Assembly: GCA_003978565.1 (NCBI GenBank)
Contig: QNZC01000070.1
Location: 1-45,294 of the forward strand
Reading direction: 5' to 3'
Origin: Persephonella sp.
GTDB lineage: Bacteria > Aquificota > Aquificia > Aquificales > Hydrogenothermaceae
Length of the DNA stretch: 45,294 bases
The notes beneath the pieces were generated by a model. It made no database searches. It was not told where the DNA came from and saw only the letters and a program-made list of their open reading frames with translations. Numbering within the stretch: the first letter of the stretch is position 1; each line of letters opens with the position of its first letter. Shown piece by piece: positions 19,186 to 28,968 of this stretch. Position numbers and translations under genes: made by a program.

Positions 19186-19747
19186 ATTTTGTTAATTCTT
19201 CTATTCCTATTTTTTCCTTTGAAGATGTTAAAAATATTGGAACTCCCTTTTCTAAATTTAAAGTTTCCCTTATTACTTTTTTCGCTTTAGCCTTTTCACT
19301 CTGATTTAGTTTATCAAGTTTAGTTCCAACAACTATGAAAGGAATTCCCAAAGCCTCTAACCATTCCTTCATCATAATATCAAGCTGTGTAGGTTTATGC
19401 CTACTGTCAACAAGCAATACTACAAGTTGCAGGTTTTCTCTAGTATGAAAGTATCTTCCTATCATTCTTCTCCATTTTTCCCTTTCAACCTTTGAAACTT
19501 TGGCAAAACCGTATCCCGGTAAATCAACAAAGTAAGTGTTATCATTTACTAAGAAAAAGTTTATTAACCTAGTTTTTCCCGGTGAAGATGAAACTTTAGC
19601 AATATCTCTGCCTAGAATAGCATTAATTATAGATGATTTACCAACATTTGAACGGCCAACTACTGCTACTTCAGGATATAAAGGAGGAGGATAATCCTCC
19701 GGTTTTACTGCACTTTTTAAAAATTTAACTTTTTTAACTAACGGCAT
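19157..19747 (-). CDS. engB: Ribosome biogenesis GTP-binding protein EngB/YsxC
   Basis: EngB is a TRAFAC-class GTPase needed for late 50S subunit assembly. The 196-residue protein shows all G motifs: GRSNVGKSS (G1), a G2 threonine in [16 protein letters not shown] (G3), GTKLDKL (G4) and TSS (G5). It is last in the clpP-clpX-engB group and its start overlaps the clpX end by 14 bases, implying translational coupling. Its 3' end overlaps that of the convergent LapA-like gene. Confidence 0.95.
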   Translation of the reverse strand: MPLVKKVKFLKSAVKPEDYPPPLYPEVAVVGRSNVGKSSIINAILGRDIAKVSSSPGKTRLINFFLVNDNTYFVDLPGYGFAKVSKVEREKWRRMIGRYFHTRENLQLVVLLVDSRHKPTQLDIMMKEWLEALGIPFIVVGTKLDKLNQSEKAKAKKVIRETLNLEKGVPIFLTSSKEKIGIEELTKFIFDYLHSD

Positions 19748-20996
19748 CCTTCTCCTTTTCTTCGTTTTTTTCTTCCGTTAATATAATTGGCTTCTTCTTT
19801 TTTAAAACAACATCCTTATCAATAATCACCTTCTTAACATTTTTCATAGATGGTATCTCATACATTACATCTGCCATTATCTCTTCAACAATAGCTCTCA
19901 ATCCTCTAGCTCCGGTTTTTCTCTTTATAGCTTCTCTTGAAATTTCTCTTAAAGCTTCCTCTGTAAACTCAAGCTCAACACCATCCATAGCTAGAAGTTT
20001 TTTATACTGTTTGATTAGAGCATTTTTAGGTTCAGTTAGGACTTTAACTAAAGCTTCTTCGTCTAACTCTTCCAATGTTGCTACAACTGGTATTCTTCCA
20101 ACAAATTCTGGAATTAATCCATACTTTATTAAATCTTCCACTTGAACTTTAGAAAGAATATCCTTTTCTTCCTCTTTAGTCTTTATATCTGCCTCAAACC
20201 CTATGGATTTTTTACCTAATCTCTGTCTTATAATATCATCAAGTCCTACAAACGCACCACCGAGAATGAATAATATATTTGATGTATCTATCTGTATAAA
20301 TTCTTGATGTGGATGTTTTCTACCACCTTGAGGTGGGATATTTGCAATTGTCCCTTCTAGTATCTTTAGTAATGCCTGTTGAACTCCTTCACCTGAAACA
20401 TCTCTGGTTATAGATGGGTTTTCTCCACTTTTTTTAGCTATCTTGTCTATCTCATCTATATAAACTATTCCCTTTTCAGCTTTTTCTACATCGTAGTCTG
20501 CCGCCTGAACTAATCTGACGAGGATACTTTCAACATCTTCACCAACGTATCCAGCCTCAGTTATATTTGTGGCATCAGCTATTGCAAAGGGAACATTTAA
20601 TATCTTTGCTAAAGTTCTTGCTAATAATGTTTTCCCTGAACCTGTAGGACCAATTAAAAGGATATTACTTTTTTCTAATTCTACATCATCATCAAAATTT
20701 AAACCTTTTTCTTTAGCTAAAATTCTCTTGTAATGATTGTAAACAGCTACAGAAAGAAGTTTTTTAGCCCTTTCCTGTCCTATAACATACTCATCTAACA
20801 TTCTTTTTATCTCTGTAGGTTTAGGTAGTTCCTTTAAGTCTTTATCTTCTCTAAAACTTTCTTCTAACTCAGATTTTACTATCTGATAACAGTTATTAAC
20901 ACAGTTTTCACAAACATAAAGATTATTTGGAAGCTCCAGTAATAGTTTACTTTCTTTTTCTGATTTACCACATATAAAACATTTATGAGTAGCCAA
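19734..20996 (-). CDS. clpX: ATP-dependent Clp protease ATP-binding subunit ClpX
   Basis: ClpX is the AAA+ unfoldase that feeds substrates into ClpP. The 420-residue protein has an N-terminal C4 zinc-binding domain (CFIC...CENC), Walker A GPTGSGKT, Walker [11 protein letters not shown], the sensor/arginine region and the IGF-type loop seen here as IGFEAD, which docks on ClpP. It lies 14 bp after clpP, the standard pair. The C-terminal tail is Lys/Glu-rich. Confidence 0.97.
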   Translation of the reverse strand: MATHKCFICGKSEKESKLLLELPNNLYVCENCVNNCYQIVKSELEESFREDKDLKELPKPTEIKRMLDEYVIGQERAKKLLSVAVYNHYKRILAKEKGLNFDDDVELEKSNILLIGPTGSGKTLLARTLAKILNVPFAIADATNITEAGYVGEDVESILVRLVQAADYDVEKAEKGIVYIDEIDKIAKKSGENPSITRDVSGEGVQQALLKILEGTIANIPPQGGRKHPHQEFIQIDTSNILFILGGAFVGLDDIIRQRLGKKSIGFEADIKTKEEEKDILSKVQVEDLIKYGLIPEFVGRIPVVATLEELDEEALVKVLTEPKNALIKQYKKLLAMDGVELEFTEEALREISREAIKRKTGARGLRAIVEEIMADVMYEIPSMKNVKKVIIDKDVVLKKKKPIILTEEKNEEKEKDAVS

Positions 20997-21010
20997 CCCT
21001 ATTACCTCTT

Positions 21011-21631
21011 TTAATTTCTTTTTTCTATCACTTTATCAATTAGTCCGTATTCTACAGCTTCATACGCTGACATAAAATAATCTCTCTCAGTATCCTGTTC
21101 TATTTTCTCTATAGGTTGTCCTGTATGCTCTGCTAATTTTTCATTTAAGTATTTTTTCAATCTTAAAATCTCTTTAGCGTGTATCTCTATATCTGTAGCC
21201 TGTCCCTGAAATCCTCCAAGTGGTTGGTGTATCATTATTCTTGAGCTTGGTAAAGCATATCTCTTTCCCTTTGTTCCTGCGGATAGTAGGAAAGCTCCCA
21301 TTGAAGCTGCCTGTCCCATACATATTGTAACAACATCAGGTTTAATATACTTCATAGTGTCATATATAGCTAATCCTGCTGTAACAACTCCACCAGGAGA
21401 GTTTATATACATATAAATATCTTTTTCAGGGTCTTCAGCTTCTAAGAATAATAACTGAGCAACTATAAGGTTTGCGATATGGTCATCTATAGGAAAACCT
21501 AAAAGTATTATTCTATCCTTTAAAAGTCTTGAATATATATCATATGCCCTTTCACCTCTAGGTGTCTGCTCTATAACAATAGGAACTAATTGATTAACAA
21601 TTTTTTCTATATCCATTAAATTTTCCTCCAA
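21011..21631 (-). CDS. clpP: ATP-dependent Clp protease proteolytic subunit ClpP
   Basis: ClpP is the serine peptidase chamber of ClpXP. The 206-residue protein has the catalytic Ser in GQAASMGAF, His in MIHQPLG and the Asp in the ERDYFMS region. A GGAGG site precedes the first ATG; Met6 is a possible alternative start, but it lies further from the site. It is first in the clpP-clpX-engB group, so the 120-bp gap to the divergent AAA-ATPase gene should hold its promoter. The usual upstream tig gene is absent. Confidence 0.96.
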   Translation of the reverse strand: MEENLMDIEKIVNQLVPIVIEQTPRGERAYDIYSRLLKDRIILLGFPIDDHIANLIVAQLLFLEAEDPEKDIYMYINSPGGVVTAGLAIYDTMKYIKPDVVTICMGQAASMGAFLLSAGTKGKRYALPSSRIMIHQPLGGFQGQATDIEIHAKEILRLKKYLNEKLAEHTGQPIEKIEQDTERDYFMSAYEAVEYGLIDKVIEKRN

Positions 21632-21647
21632 ATTTTTTTACTTTATA

Positions 21648-21675
21648 ATTGATTAATAAATCATTATAAATCAAT
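21648..21675. promoter_or_regulatory. Inverted repeat in the clpP upstream region
   Basis: ATTGATT (21648-21654) and AATCAAT (21669-21675) are exact inverted 7-bp arms in the intergenic region between divergent clpP and the AAA-ATPase gene. A TATAAT-like hexamer on the - strand lies between the arms, but no well-spaced -35 is visible. It may be an operator for clpXP; the low sequence complexity weakens this. Confidence 0.25.
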
Positions 21676-21751
21676 ATGAAGTTGAAAACATAAGATAGCT
21701 AATAGAAAGATAATAATAAACAAATTCCTTATAAGAAGAGGTAAGGTAAAA

Positions 21752-23285
21752 ATGAAGAAACTACCGATAGGAATACAGACATTTAGAGAGATAAGAGAAA
21801 ATAATTATATATATATAGACAAAACAAAGGAAGCATTGAATTTAATTAACAATTATAAATATGTTTTCCTCTCTAGACCCCGTAGATTTGGAAAATCTTT
21901 GTTTTTAGACACTTTAAGAGAAATTTTTAAAGGAAATAAAGAACTATTCAAAGGCTTGTATATCTACGATAAATATGACTTTAAACCTCACCCTGTCATT
22001 AAAATCAGCTGGGCTGGTGATTTTAAAACTTTAGAGAGCACTAAAGAAGTAGCATTAAACGTATTTAGAGAAAATCAAGAAAGTTTAGAAATAGAATGTC
22101 AGAATAAAGAAACACCTTCTGTCTGCTTTAGAGAGCTTATTAGAAAATCTTATAATAAATATAAAGAAAAGGTTGTAATTTTGATAGATGAATATGATAA
22201 GCCAATATTAGATAATTTAGAGAGAGAAAATCTAGATGTAGCAAAACAGAATAGGGAATTTTTAAGGGGATTATACACAGTAATAAAGGACAGTGATGAG
22301 TATATCAGATTTGCCTTTTTAACAGGTGTAAGTAGGTTTTCCAAAGTTTCAATATTTAGTGGTTTAAATAATCTAGTAGATATATCGTTAAATCCGAGGT
22401 TTTCAGAAATATGTGGATTTACCCATGAAAATTTAGAGATTGATTTTAGGGAGTTTTTTGAAGGAGTAGATTTAGAGGAAATTAGGAAATGGTATAATGG
22501 CTATAACTTTTTAGGGAAAAATAAACTATATAATCCATTTGATATTTTGTTATTCATAGATAGTGGATATACATTTAGCAATTACTGGTTTCAGACAGGA
22601 ACACCTAGCTTTTTAGTAAAACTGTTAAAGGATAGAGGATACAATTTATTAGAATTTGAGAATATGGAGGTAAATGAGAGTATACTAAACAGCTTTGATA
22701 TAGAGGATATAGAAATAGAAACAATAATGTTTCAAGCTGGTTATTTGACTATTAGGGAAATAAAACAAATAGGTGTAAGGAAGAAGTATATTTTAAATTA
22801 TCCAAATTTAGAAGTTAGAATAAGTTTTAATGATTATTTATTAACTTATTTATCAAAATATATCTCTATCAAAGAAAAAAAACCAAGATAATCTATATTT
22901 AGTTTTAGAAAAAGCACAACTGAATGAATTAGAAAAAGTGTTAACAAGCGTATACGCATCTGTGCCATATCATTATTTTGTGAATAGCAAGATTAATGAG
23001 TATGAGAGTTATTATGCGGTAGTGTTATATATGTATTTAGCTGGAACAGGTATAGATGTGATAGTTGAAGATAACACGAGTAAAGGAAGGATAGATTTAG
23101 TAGCGATAGTGTTAGATAAAGTGTATATATTTGAGTTAAAACTGAATGGAGAAGCGATAGAACAGATAAAGGAAAAAAGATATTATGAGAAGTATCTAAA
23201 CTATCCAGAAGTATATATCATCGGATTAGAGTTTGATAAAGAAGATAAAAATATTAAAAAAGTTAACTGGAAAAAAATTAAATAA
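21752..23285 (+). pseudogene. DUF1703-type AAA ATPase/PD-(D/E)XK nuclease-like gene, frameshifted
   Basis: Two reading frames together encode one protein. 21752-22891 carries an N-terminal LPIGIQTFREIRENNYIYIDKT motif, Walker A-like RRFGKS (44-49) and LIDEYDKP (Walker B). The next frame, open through the segment ending at 23285, carries the C-terminal nuclease-like domain with GRIDLVA and FELKL (D...ExK). They are joined at an A8 run (22875-22882): removing one A gives a continuous SIKEKNQDNLYLVLEKAQL. The family is frequent in many copies in bacteroidetes and thermophiles, with unproven function (mobile-element or defence-related nuclease). As written the product is truncated before the nuclease domain. 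Sequencing error, true decay or slippage rescue are all possible. Confidence 0.8.
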
Positions 23286-23427
23286 ACCATTAGATTGCAT
23301 TGAATATTTAGTTAGAAATAGATTGAGATTACTAACTCTTCAACAGAATACTTTTCCCAGTTTTTAATTTAAATTTTTTGCTTTATTTTATAAAATAATT
23401 ACTTTAGTTTATTAGGATTGATAAGCT

Positions 23428-24159
23428 ATGAAAACTTTAGAAATTTTTGTTTTATCTTTATTTTTTATTAGTTTTTTATATGCTCAAGAGTTTATATTTA
23501 GTGTTGATGGAAAAGTAATACCGTCTAATCTTATTTCAAAGAATAGTATAGGTGATATTAATCTTAAGGATGAGCTGAAGGATATTAGTGAGGAAGAGGA
23601 AGAAAAACTTGATAACAAGTTGTTGAAATCTAATACATTTAGGATTTTGTTTGTTGGGGATAGTATGGTTGAAGCTATAAAGGGACCATCTAGAAATATA
23701 TGTAATGAAAAAAGATTTGAATGTGATTACCTATTTAAAAGGGGTTTAAGAACCGATGCTTGGATACATAACGGTTGGTATAGTGTAAGTCTAATTTTAA
23801 AGATAGCTGACTTTAAGCCAAATATTATAGTTATATCCTCTGGAACAAATGATATTTATAATAGAGAAACTCCTAATCAAATTTATAAAGACTTTATGAA
23901 TATCGTTAGATTGATAGATGATGTTTCTAAAAATATTGATATATCTCCAAAGATTGTTATAGTTGCCCCTCCAATTCCAAATGATAAAAATCTTAATAGA
24001 GTTTTAAAGGAAAGATTTTCTAATATGAAAAATATATTTGTGATACAGTCAAAAAATCTTCACCTAAAACTCTGGGATGGAATACATCCCAATGCAAACA
24101 GTAGCAAAATTTGGGCAAAAAAGATAATAAATTTTATAGAAAAGGTTAGTAAAAACTGA
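23428..24159 (+). CDS. Exported SGNH/GDSL-type hydrolase, putative O-acetyl transfer/esterase partner
   Basis: This 243-residue protein has a signal peptide (about 1-20, ending FLYAQ) and an SGNH-hydrolase domain: GDSM with Ser79, SGTND with Asn141, and the Asp217-x2-His220 pair (DGIH). SGNH proteins of this type act in the periplasm on acetyl groups of polysaccharides, for instance AlgJ/AlgX or PatB-like proteins beside an MBOAT. It is first of three genes ending in an MBOAT acyltransferase, spaced by only 2 bp from the next gene. The Shine-Dalgarno site is weak. Substrate unknown. Confidence 0.8.
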   Translation: MKTLEIFVLSLFFISFLYAQEFIFSVDGKVIPSNLISKNSIGDINLKDELKDISEEEEEKLDNKLLKSNTFRILFVGDSMVEAIKGPSRNICNEKRFECDYLFKRGLRTDAWIHNGWYSVSLILKIADFKPNIIVISSGTNDIYNRETPNQIYKDFMNIVRLIDDVSKNIDISPKIVIVAPPIPNDKNLNRVLKERFSNMKNIFVIQSKNLHLKLWDGIHPNANSSKIWAKKIINFIEKVSKN

Positions 24160-24161
24160 AA

Positions 24162-24974
24162 ATGATAAATAAGAGACAGTTTGTCATACTTATCTTACTG
24201 CTCTTACTTCCTTGGTTAAATGTCCTTTACTCTCTATATGCAGATAATTCCTCAATATCAGATATTATTCCGACAAATAAATGTGTTGAGTTAGTTAAAA
24301 TCAAATATAATAAAGAAAAACTTTTTGCTAAAAAAACTAACCCCTCTATAAAGATTATAGAGAATGATATTCCAAAGGTAGAAGAAAAGGAAGGAGAAAA
24401 AGAAGAAAGTATTCCAGCAGAAAAGGTAGAAAAAAATAATCTAAAGGAGAAGAAACCTTTAAAAAAGCTTCTTATAGTTGGTGATTCTTTAGGAGAAGGG
24501 TTATACCTCGCCTATTATAAAAAGATAAAGAGAGAAAAAAGATGTTTAAAAGTTAAATTTTTTGTTAAACATTCAACTACAACTAGAAACTGGATGAGAA
24601 ATGAGAGATTTTTAAAAGAGTTAGCTTCTAAAAAGTATGATACAGTTCTAGTTGTTTTGGGAGCAAACGAGTTCGCCACTGACAAAGCTAGTCTTTACTA
24701 CAATATAAACAAATTCTTAATTAAACTAAAAAAAGTTAATCCTGATATACAGATTTTTTGGGTAGTTCCACCTGTTCCCAACAAAAACTTAAGAAAGTAT
24801 GTTGAAGAGTGTTTAGGTGAAAATTACACTATAGCTATAGATGACTTTTTAAAAGAAATACCACTTTCCAGAGATAATATTCATCCAGACATAAAGAGGG
24901 AAGGATACACAAAACTTTGGCATATAGTTTTAAATAAATTGACGGAGTATAGGGAGATAAATTGCCTGAAGTAA
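24162..24974 (+). CDS. Membrane-anchored SGNH hydrolase, second of a pair
   Basis: This 270-residue protein has an N-terminal transmembrane anchor (about 6-25), a Lys/Glu-rich linker (about 70-100) and an SGNH domain with GDSL (Ser109), LGANE (Asn169) and DNIHP (Asp238, His241). It resembles the preceding protein in architecture and spacing but is clearly divergent, so the two may handle different steps, such as acetyl transfer and esterase, or form a pair. It overlaps the MBOAT gene by 13 bases, implying coupled translation. The extracytoplasmic side is inferred from the anchor. Confidence 0.8.
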   Translation: MINKRQFVILILLLLLPWLNVLYSLYADNSSISDIIPTNKCVELVKIKYNKEKLFAKKTNPSIKIIENDIPKVEEKEGEKEESIPAEKVEKNNLKEKKPLKKLLIVGDSLGEGLYLAYYKKIKREKRCLKVKFFVKHSTTTRNWMRNERFLKELASKKYDTVLVVLGANEFATDKASLYYNINKFLIKLKKVNPDIQIFWVVPPVPNKNLRKYVEECLGENYTIAIDDFLKEIPLSRDNIHPDIKREGYTKLWHIVLNKLTEYREINCLK

Positions 24975-26389
24975 TTGATAGTTGTTTACAACATTTAAAA
25001 ATAGGATACTTTCTATTTTTATTAATTTTACCATTACTATTTATAACAAGTTTTTTAGTTTCTAAGATTAATCTTAAGGCATATAAGATTTATCAACTGT
25101 TAATAGGAATTATTTATTATTTCCTTCTATTAGAGGGAAAGTTAAAACCTTTTATTCTGTTTATTCTCTTAATTTTAATGAACATAATAATTCTGTATAT
25201 ACTTAAGTTTAGTAAACATAAGAACATATACTTTTTAAAATTTAAAGCTGATAAATTCTTCTTTATACTGGCAATATTTTTAAATCTACTACCTCTAATC
25301 TTTATGAAAGATTACATAGCATTAATAAAGTTTGAACCTAACTATTTTATACAGATAATAGGCTTATCTTACTTTGTCTTAAACTCAATTTCTATGTTTG
25401 TTGATTATTATGAAGATAAATTTGAAGAATTTTCTATTTTAGATATAGCTGTTTACTCTATATACTTTCCAAAAATATTTGCAGGTCCCTTAGTCAGATT
25501 TAAAGATTTTATAGATGAGCTTAACAATAACTATAAAAATAAAAGTTTTTCAACTTTAAACTTTGGCTTATTCTTAATCAGTATTGGAATTGTAAAAAAG
25601 TGGCTAGCAGATTATATATTTCAGTATGCTTCAAGTGTAATTAACAATCCTTTAGGATATTCAGGAGAACAGTTATTTATAACCATATATATATACACAC
25701 TTTATATATTTTTAGACTTTTCAGGATATACAGACATAGCTAGGGGAACATCTTCAATTATGGGGATAAATTTACCGGAAAACTTTAGGTCTCCATATCT
25801 TGCAAAAAATTTAAGGGACTTTTGGAGAAGATGGCATATCACACTTTATGAGTGGATTAGAGATTATATCTACATTAAGCTTTTAGGTGGAAATAGAAAG
25901 GGAACAGTTAGAACTTATATAAATATACTTATAGCCTTTACTTTAAGCGGAATTTGGCACGGAAACTATATTAATTATGTAATTTGGGGATTTTTTCACG
26001 GACTAGGAGTTATTTTAAGTAGATTTTATAAAGGAAAAAGTCTTATAGAGGTTATTACTGGTTGGTTTATCACATTTAATACAGTGGCTACTCTGTGGAT
26101 TATATTTGCTATCACAGACTTAAATAAAATAATCCTTTACTTTCAAAACCTTATTCTAAATTTTAGTTTTAAAGGGATAGGAGCGTTTATTGTAGGTAGA
26201 TACGATATAGTTATCGTTATGCTTATAGGTTATACAATTGCATTTACAGATTGGAAAGTAAAAGATGTAATATCAAATTTAGAAGATGAAAAAGTATTTG
26301 TAATTTTTAACTTTGCAATGTATATATTCGCTTTAATACTACTGAACAACAAAGTAGCAGTTTCTCCATTCCTGTATGAAAGCTTTTAG
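24962..26389 (+). CDS. MBOAT-family O-acyltransferase (AlgI/DltB-like)
   Basis: This 475-residue polytopic membrane protein has about ten hydrophobic segments and the MBOAT signature: FRSPYLAKNLRDFWRRWHITL (His292) and SGIWHG with the catalytic His333. These enzymes move an acyl group, usually acetyl, across the inner membrane to a periplasmic acceptor such as an SGNH protein, as in alginate or peptidoglycan O-acetylation and teichoic acid D-alanylation. The two SGNH genes just upstream support an O-acetylation system. The start is TTG 24962 with GGAG about eight bases upstream. It lies about 100 bp before nuoH. Confidence 0.88.
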   Translation: MPEVIDSCLQHLKIGYFLFLLILPLLFITSFLVSKINLKAYKIYQLLIGIIYYFLLLEGKLKPFILFILLILMNIIILYILKFSKHKNIYFLKFKADKFFFILAIFLNLLPLIFMKDYIALIKFEPNYFIQIIGLSYFVLNSISMFVDYYEDKFEEFSILDIAVYSIYFPKIFAGPLVRFKDFIDELNNNYKNKSFSTLNFGLFLISIGIVKKWLADYIFQYASSVINNPLGYSGEQLFITIYIYTLYIFLDFSGYTDIARGTSSIMGINLPENFRSPYLAKNLRDFWRRWHITLYEWIRDYIYIKLLGGNRKGTVRTYINILIAFTLSGIWHGNYINYVIWGFFHGLGVILSRFYKGKSLIEVITGWFITFNTVATLWIIFAITDLNKIILYFQNLILNFSFKGIGAFIVGRYDIVIVMLIGYTIAFTDWKVKDVISNLEDEKVFVIFNFAMYIFALILLNNKVAVSPFLYESF

Positions 26390-26503
26390 GTTTAGGTCTT
26401 TTCAAACACTGTTTTATTTTTTTTGCAGTTATGATAATATTTTTAAAATCTAAATCATTATAAATATAAAGAGTTTCTTACAAAGCCATAAGTGGAGGAA
26501 GTA

Positions 26504-27514
26504 ATGGAGCTACTAGGGGTTATTGTTGGAATATCGATTAAAGCATTAATTTTTATAATCGGAATGTTTCTAGGAGCTGCATATCTAACGTGGATAGAAA
26601 GAAAATTCGCGGGACATATACAACAGAGGCCGGGACCTTTACATGTTGGTTATCACGGTTTACTACAACCTATAGCAGATGCTTTAAAAGTTTTAACTAA
26701 AGAAGATTTGGTTCCTGACGGTGTTGATAAGTTTTTATTTTATCTAGCATCTTTAATGGCTTTCGTTCCTGCAATAATGATATTGGCAGTAGTTCCATTT
26801 GGAGAAGGGTTTAATTTATTTGGATTTGAAATAAAACCATACATAACAGATTTAAATATAGCATTAATATTAGCTTTAGCCTTTGGAAGTATATCAATAT
26901 ATGGAGTTATATTCGCAGGTTGGGCTTCAAACTCAAAATATCCAATGATTGGTGGATTAAGAAAGGCGGCAGTTCTAATTGGTTATGAAGTTGCTTTAGG
27001 TTTTGCTATGGTAGGTCCTGTAATGCAGGCAGGTTCTTTCTCATTAAAAGAGATAGTAGAAGCCCAATCTTCATATTGGTTTATAATCCCCAATATTTTA
27101 GGTTTTGTTGTTATTCTGTTTGCAATATTGGCAGAAACAGGTAGAACACCTTTTGACGTTCAGGAAGCTGAAGCAGAATTAGTATCAGGTTATAATACAG
27201 AATATACGGCAATGAAGTTTGGACTATTTCCACTTGCAGAATGGTATGTAGCTACCTTTGTTTTAAGTGCAATTACTGTAATTCTATTTTTCGGAGGATG
27301 GCAACCGTTTCCACTTTTAGGTTGGTTACCTATACCCTCAATAGTTTGGTTTTTCATAAAAGTGTTTGCATTATTTATGTTCTTCCTGTGGGTTCACTGG
27401 ACATTACCAAGATACAGAGTTGACCAGATTACAGAGTTGGCTTGGAAAATAATGTTACCTCTAGCTTTGGCAAATATCTTTATAGTTGCATTATGGGTTA
27501 TAGTGATAGGCTAA
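26504..27514 (+). CDS. nuoH: NADH-quinone oxidoreductase subunit H
   Basis: NuoH is the membrane subunit of complex I that lines the quinone cavity. About eight transmembrane helices are seen in 336 residues, plus the family motifs YLTWIERKFAGHIQQRPGP near the N-terminus and AETGRTPFDVQEAEAELVSGYN. The ATG at 26504 is chosen because GGAGG lies just before it at about 26494-26498; an in-frame GTG at 26492 would place that site inside the gene. It is first of a six-gene nuo block with gaps of 12 bp or less. Confidence 0.96.
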   Translation: MELLGVIVGISIKALIFIIGMFLGAAYLTWIERKFAGHIQQRPGPLHVGYHGLLQPIADALKVLTKEDLVPDGVDKFLFYLASLMAFVPAIMILAVVPFGEGFNLFGFEIKPYITDLNIALILALAFGSISIYGVIFAGWASNSKYPMIGGLRKAAVLIGYEVALGFAMVGPVMQAGSFSLKEIVEAQSSYWFIIPNILGFVVILFAILAETGRTPFDVQEAEAELVSGYNTEYTAMKFGLFPLAEWYVATFVLSAITVILFFGGWQPFPLLGWLPIPSIVWFFIKVFALFMFFLWVHWTLPRYRVDQITELAWKIMLPLALANIFIVALWVIVIG

Positions 27515-27518
27515 AGAA

Positions 27519-28130
27519 ATGGCTGTAAAGGTTAAATATCTAGAAAGACCTCATCTTACGAATAAGGAAAGGATATTTTTTATAGATTTTATAAATGGAA
27601 TGAAGATTACTATTAAAAACTTTTTCAGAAAAACCATTACGACAGCATACCCTTATGAAAAGTTAACACCACCTAAAAGATTTAGAGGAACACATGGGCA
27701 TAGAGTTAAAGATGGTAAAGAACCACCTTCTTTTAAAGTTTTAGAAAAATTTTTAGAGATAAATGAAGGAGAGAGCCGTTGTGTCGCCTGTTATATGTGT
27801 CAACAGGCTTGCCCTGTTCCTGAATTGTTCAAAATAGAAGCAGAGCAACTACCTAACGGTAAGAAAAGATTAAAAAGATTTGATATGAACTTACTGAACT
27901 GTATGTATTGTGGATTATGCACCGAAGCCTGTCCTGTAGACTGTATAATTATGACAGATGAGTATGAAACTGCATCTTATACAAGGGCAAATTGTGTAAT
28001 TCATTTAGATGATATGGTAGAAAGGGCAAAAGATTACGATAGAAGAAGGTATAACGAACCTGATAGAATTTGGATAGATGATACTGAAAGAAGTAAATTA
28101 TGGGGGCAGATTAAATGGAGCAACAATTGA
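27519..28130 (+). CDS. nuoI: NADH-quinone oxidoreductase subunit I (2x[4Fe-4S])
   Basis: NuoI carries clusters N6a and N6b that pass electrons to N2. The 203-residue protein has two canonical cysteine sets, CVACYMCQQACP and CMYCGLCTEACP, on a soluble ferredoxin-like domain, with an N-terminal amphipathic stretch. It follows nuoH by four bases and overlaps nuoJ by 16 bases. The peripheral-arm genes nuoA-G are not in this window, so they are encoded elsewhere. Confidence 0.96.
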   Translation: MAVKVKYLERPHLTNKERIFFIDFINGMKITIKNFFRKTITTAYPYEKLTPPKRFRGTHGHRVKDGKEPPSFKVLEKFLEINEGESRCVACYMCQQACPVPELFKIEAEQLPNGKKRLKRFDMNLLNCMYCGLCTEACPVDCIIMTDEYETASYTRANCVIHLDDMVERAKDYDRRRYNEPDRIWIDDTERSKLWGQIKWSNN

Positions 28131-28651
28131 CAGTATGGGCATTTTACACATTTTCAGCTTTAGCTGTTTTATCAGCCTTTGGTGTAGTGTTCTTTAAAAA
28201 TATCATTTATGCAGTTTTATCTTTAATATCCACATTAATTATGGTTTCAGGTCTATTCTTTGCAATGGGTGCTGAGCTTATAGGTGGTTTACAGATACTA
28301 ATCTATGCAGTAGCTATAGTTGTATTCTATGTTTTAGTAATATCTACAGTTCCTGAGTTTAAAGGGAATTCAGTTGACCCAGCATATATGTTAGTTTCAT
28401 TACCTATCGGTTTTATTCTATTTTTAGAGTTGGCTTATGTTTCCATTTATGGAGCATGGCAGTCTAATGTTGGACTGTTTACAAATGAAGTAGTAAAAGA
28501 GGTTGGAAATATAAAGGCAGTTTCTACACTACTGTTTACTAAGTATCTATTCCCATTTGAAGTTGCATCATTAATCTTACTGGTTGCTATGATAGGAGCA
28601 ATAGTTATAGGAAGAAAAAGCCATGTTATAGACGAAGAGGAGGCAAAATAA
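28115..28651 (+). CDS. nuoJ: NADH-quinone oxidoreductase subunit J
   Basis: NuoJ is a five-helix membrane subunit of the proton-pumping arm. The 178-residue protein shows conserved IYAVLSLI and GGLQILIYAVAIVVFYVLVI segments. Length is typical of the family. It overlaps nuoI by 16 bases and ends one base before nuoK. Confidence 0.93.
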   Translation: MEQQLTVWAFYTFSALAVLSAFGVVFFKNIIYAVLSLISTLIMVSGLFFAMGAELIGGLQILIYAVAIVVFYVLVISTVPEFKGNSVDPAYMLVSLPIGFILFLELAYVSIYGAWQSNVGLFTNEVVKEVGNIKAVSTLLFTKYLFPFEVASLILLVAMIGAIVIGRKSHVIDEEEAK

Positions 28652-28652
28652 G

Positions 28653-28955
28653 ATGATACCTTACGAATACTATGTGGCATTAAGCGGTTTATTAATGGTT
28701 TTAGGGTTGGTTGGTATCATAGTTAGAAGAAATCTTATAGCTATGCTTCTCTCAACAGAATTAATGTTGAATGCGGTAAATATAGCCTTCGTTGCTTTTG
28801 ATATGAAGGTTGGAGATGTAAGCGGTCAGGTATTTGTGTTCTTTATCTTAACTATAGCGGCGGCTGAAGCAGCAGTAGGATTAGGTTTAATAATGGCTAT
28901 TTACAGATTGAAAAAAGATGTTAACACAAACACAATTACAGAATTAAAACTATAA
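28653..28955 (+). CDS. nuoK: NADH-quinone oxidoreductase subunit K
   Basis: NuoK is a small three-helix subunit of the complex I membrane arm. The 100-residue protein carries conserved glutamates in STELMLNAVNIAFVAF and in AAAEAAVGLGLIMAIYR, both used in proton translocation. Length matches the family. It is placed between nuoJ and nuoL in the standard order. Confidence 0.96.
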   Translation: MIPYEYYVALSGLLMVLGLVGIIVRRNLIAMLLSTELMLNAVNIAFVAFDMKVGDVSGQVFVFFILTIAAAEAAVGLGLIMAIYRLKKDVNTNTITELKL

Positions 28956-28968
28956 GAAGAGGAGAGCT

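Noticed and set aside
22875-22882. Programmed -1 ribosomal frameshift at the A8 run
   Set aside because: The nuclease frame is reached by skipping one base (+1), not by moving back one, so a -1 slip cannot join the frames.
26492-26503. GTG 26492 as nuoH start
   Set aside because: The Shine-Dalgarno sequence for ATG 26504 would lie inside the gene, and the added residues are not part of the family.
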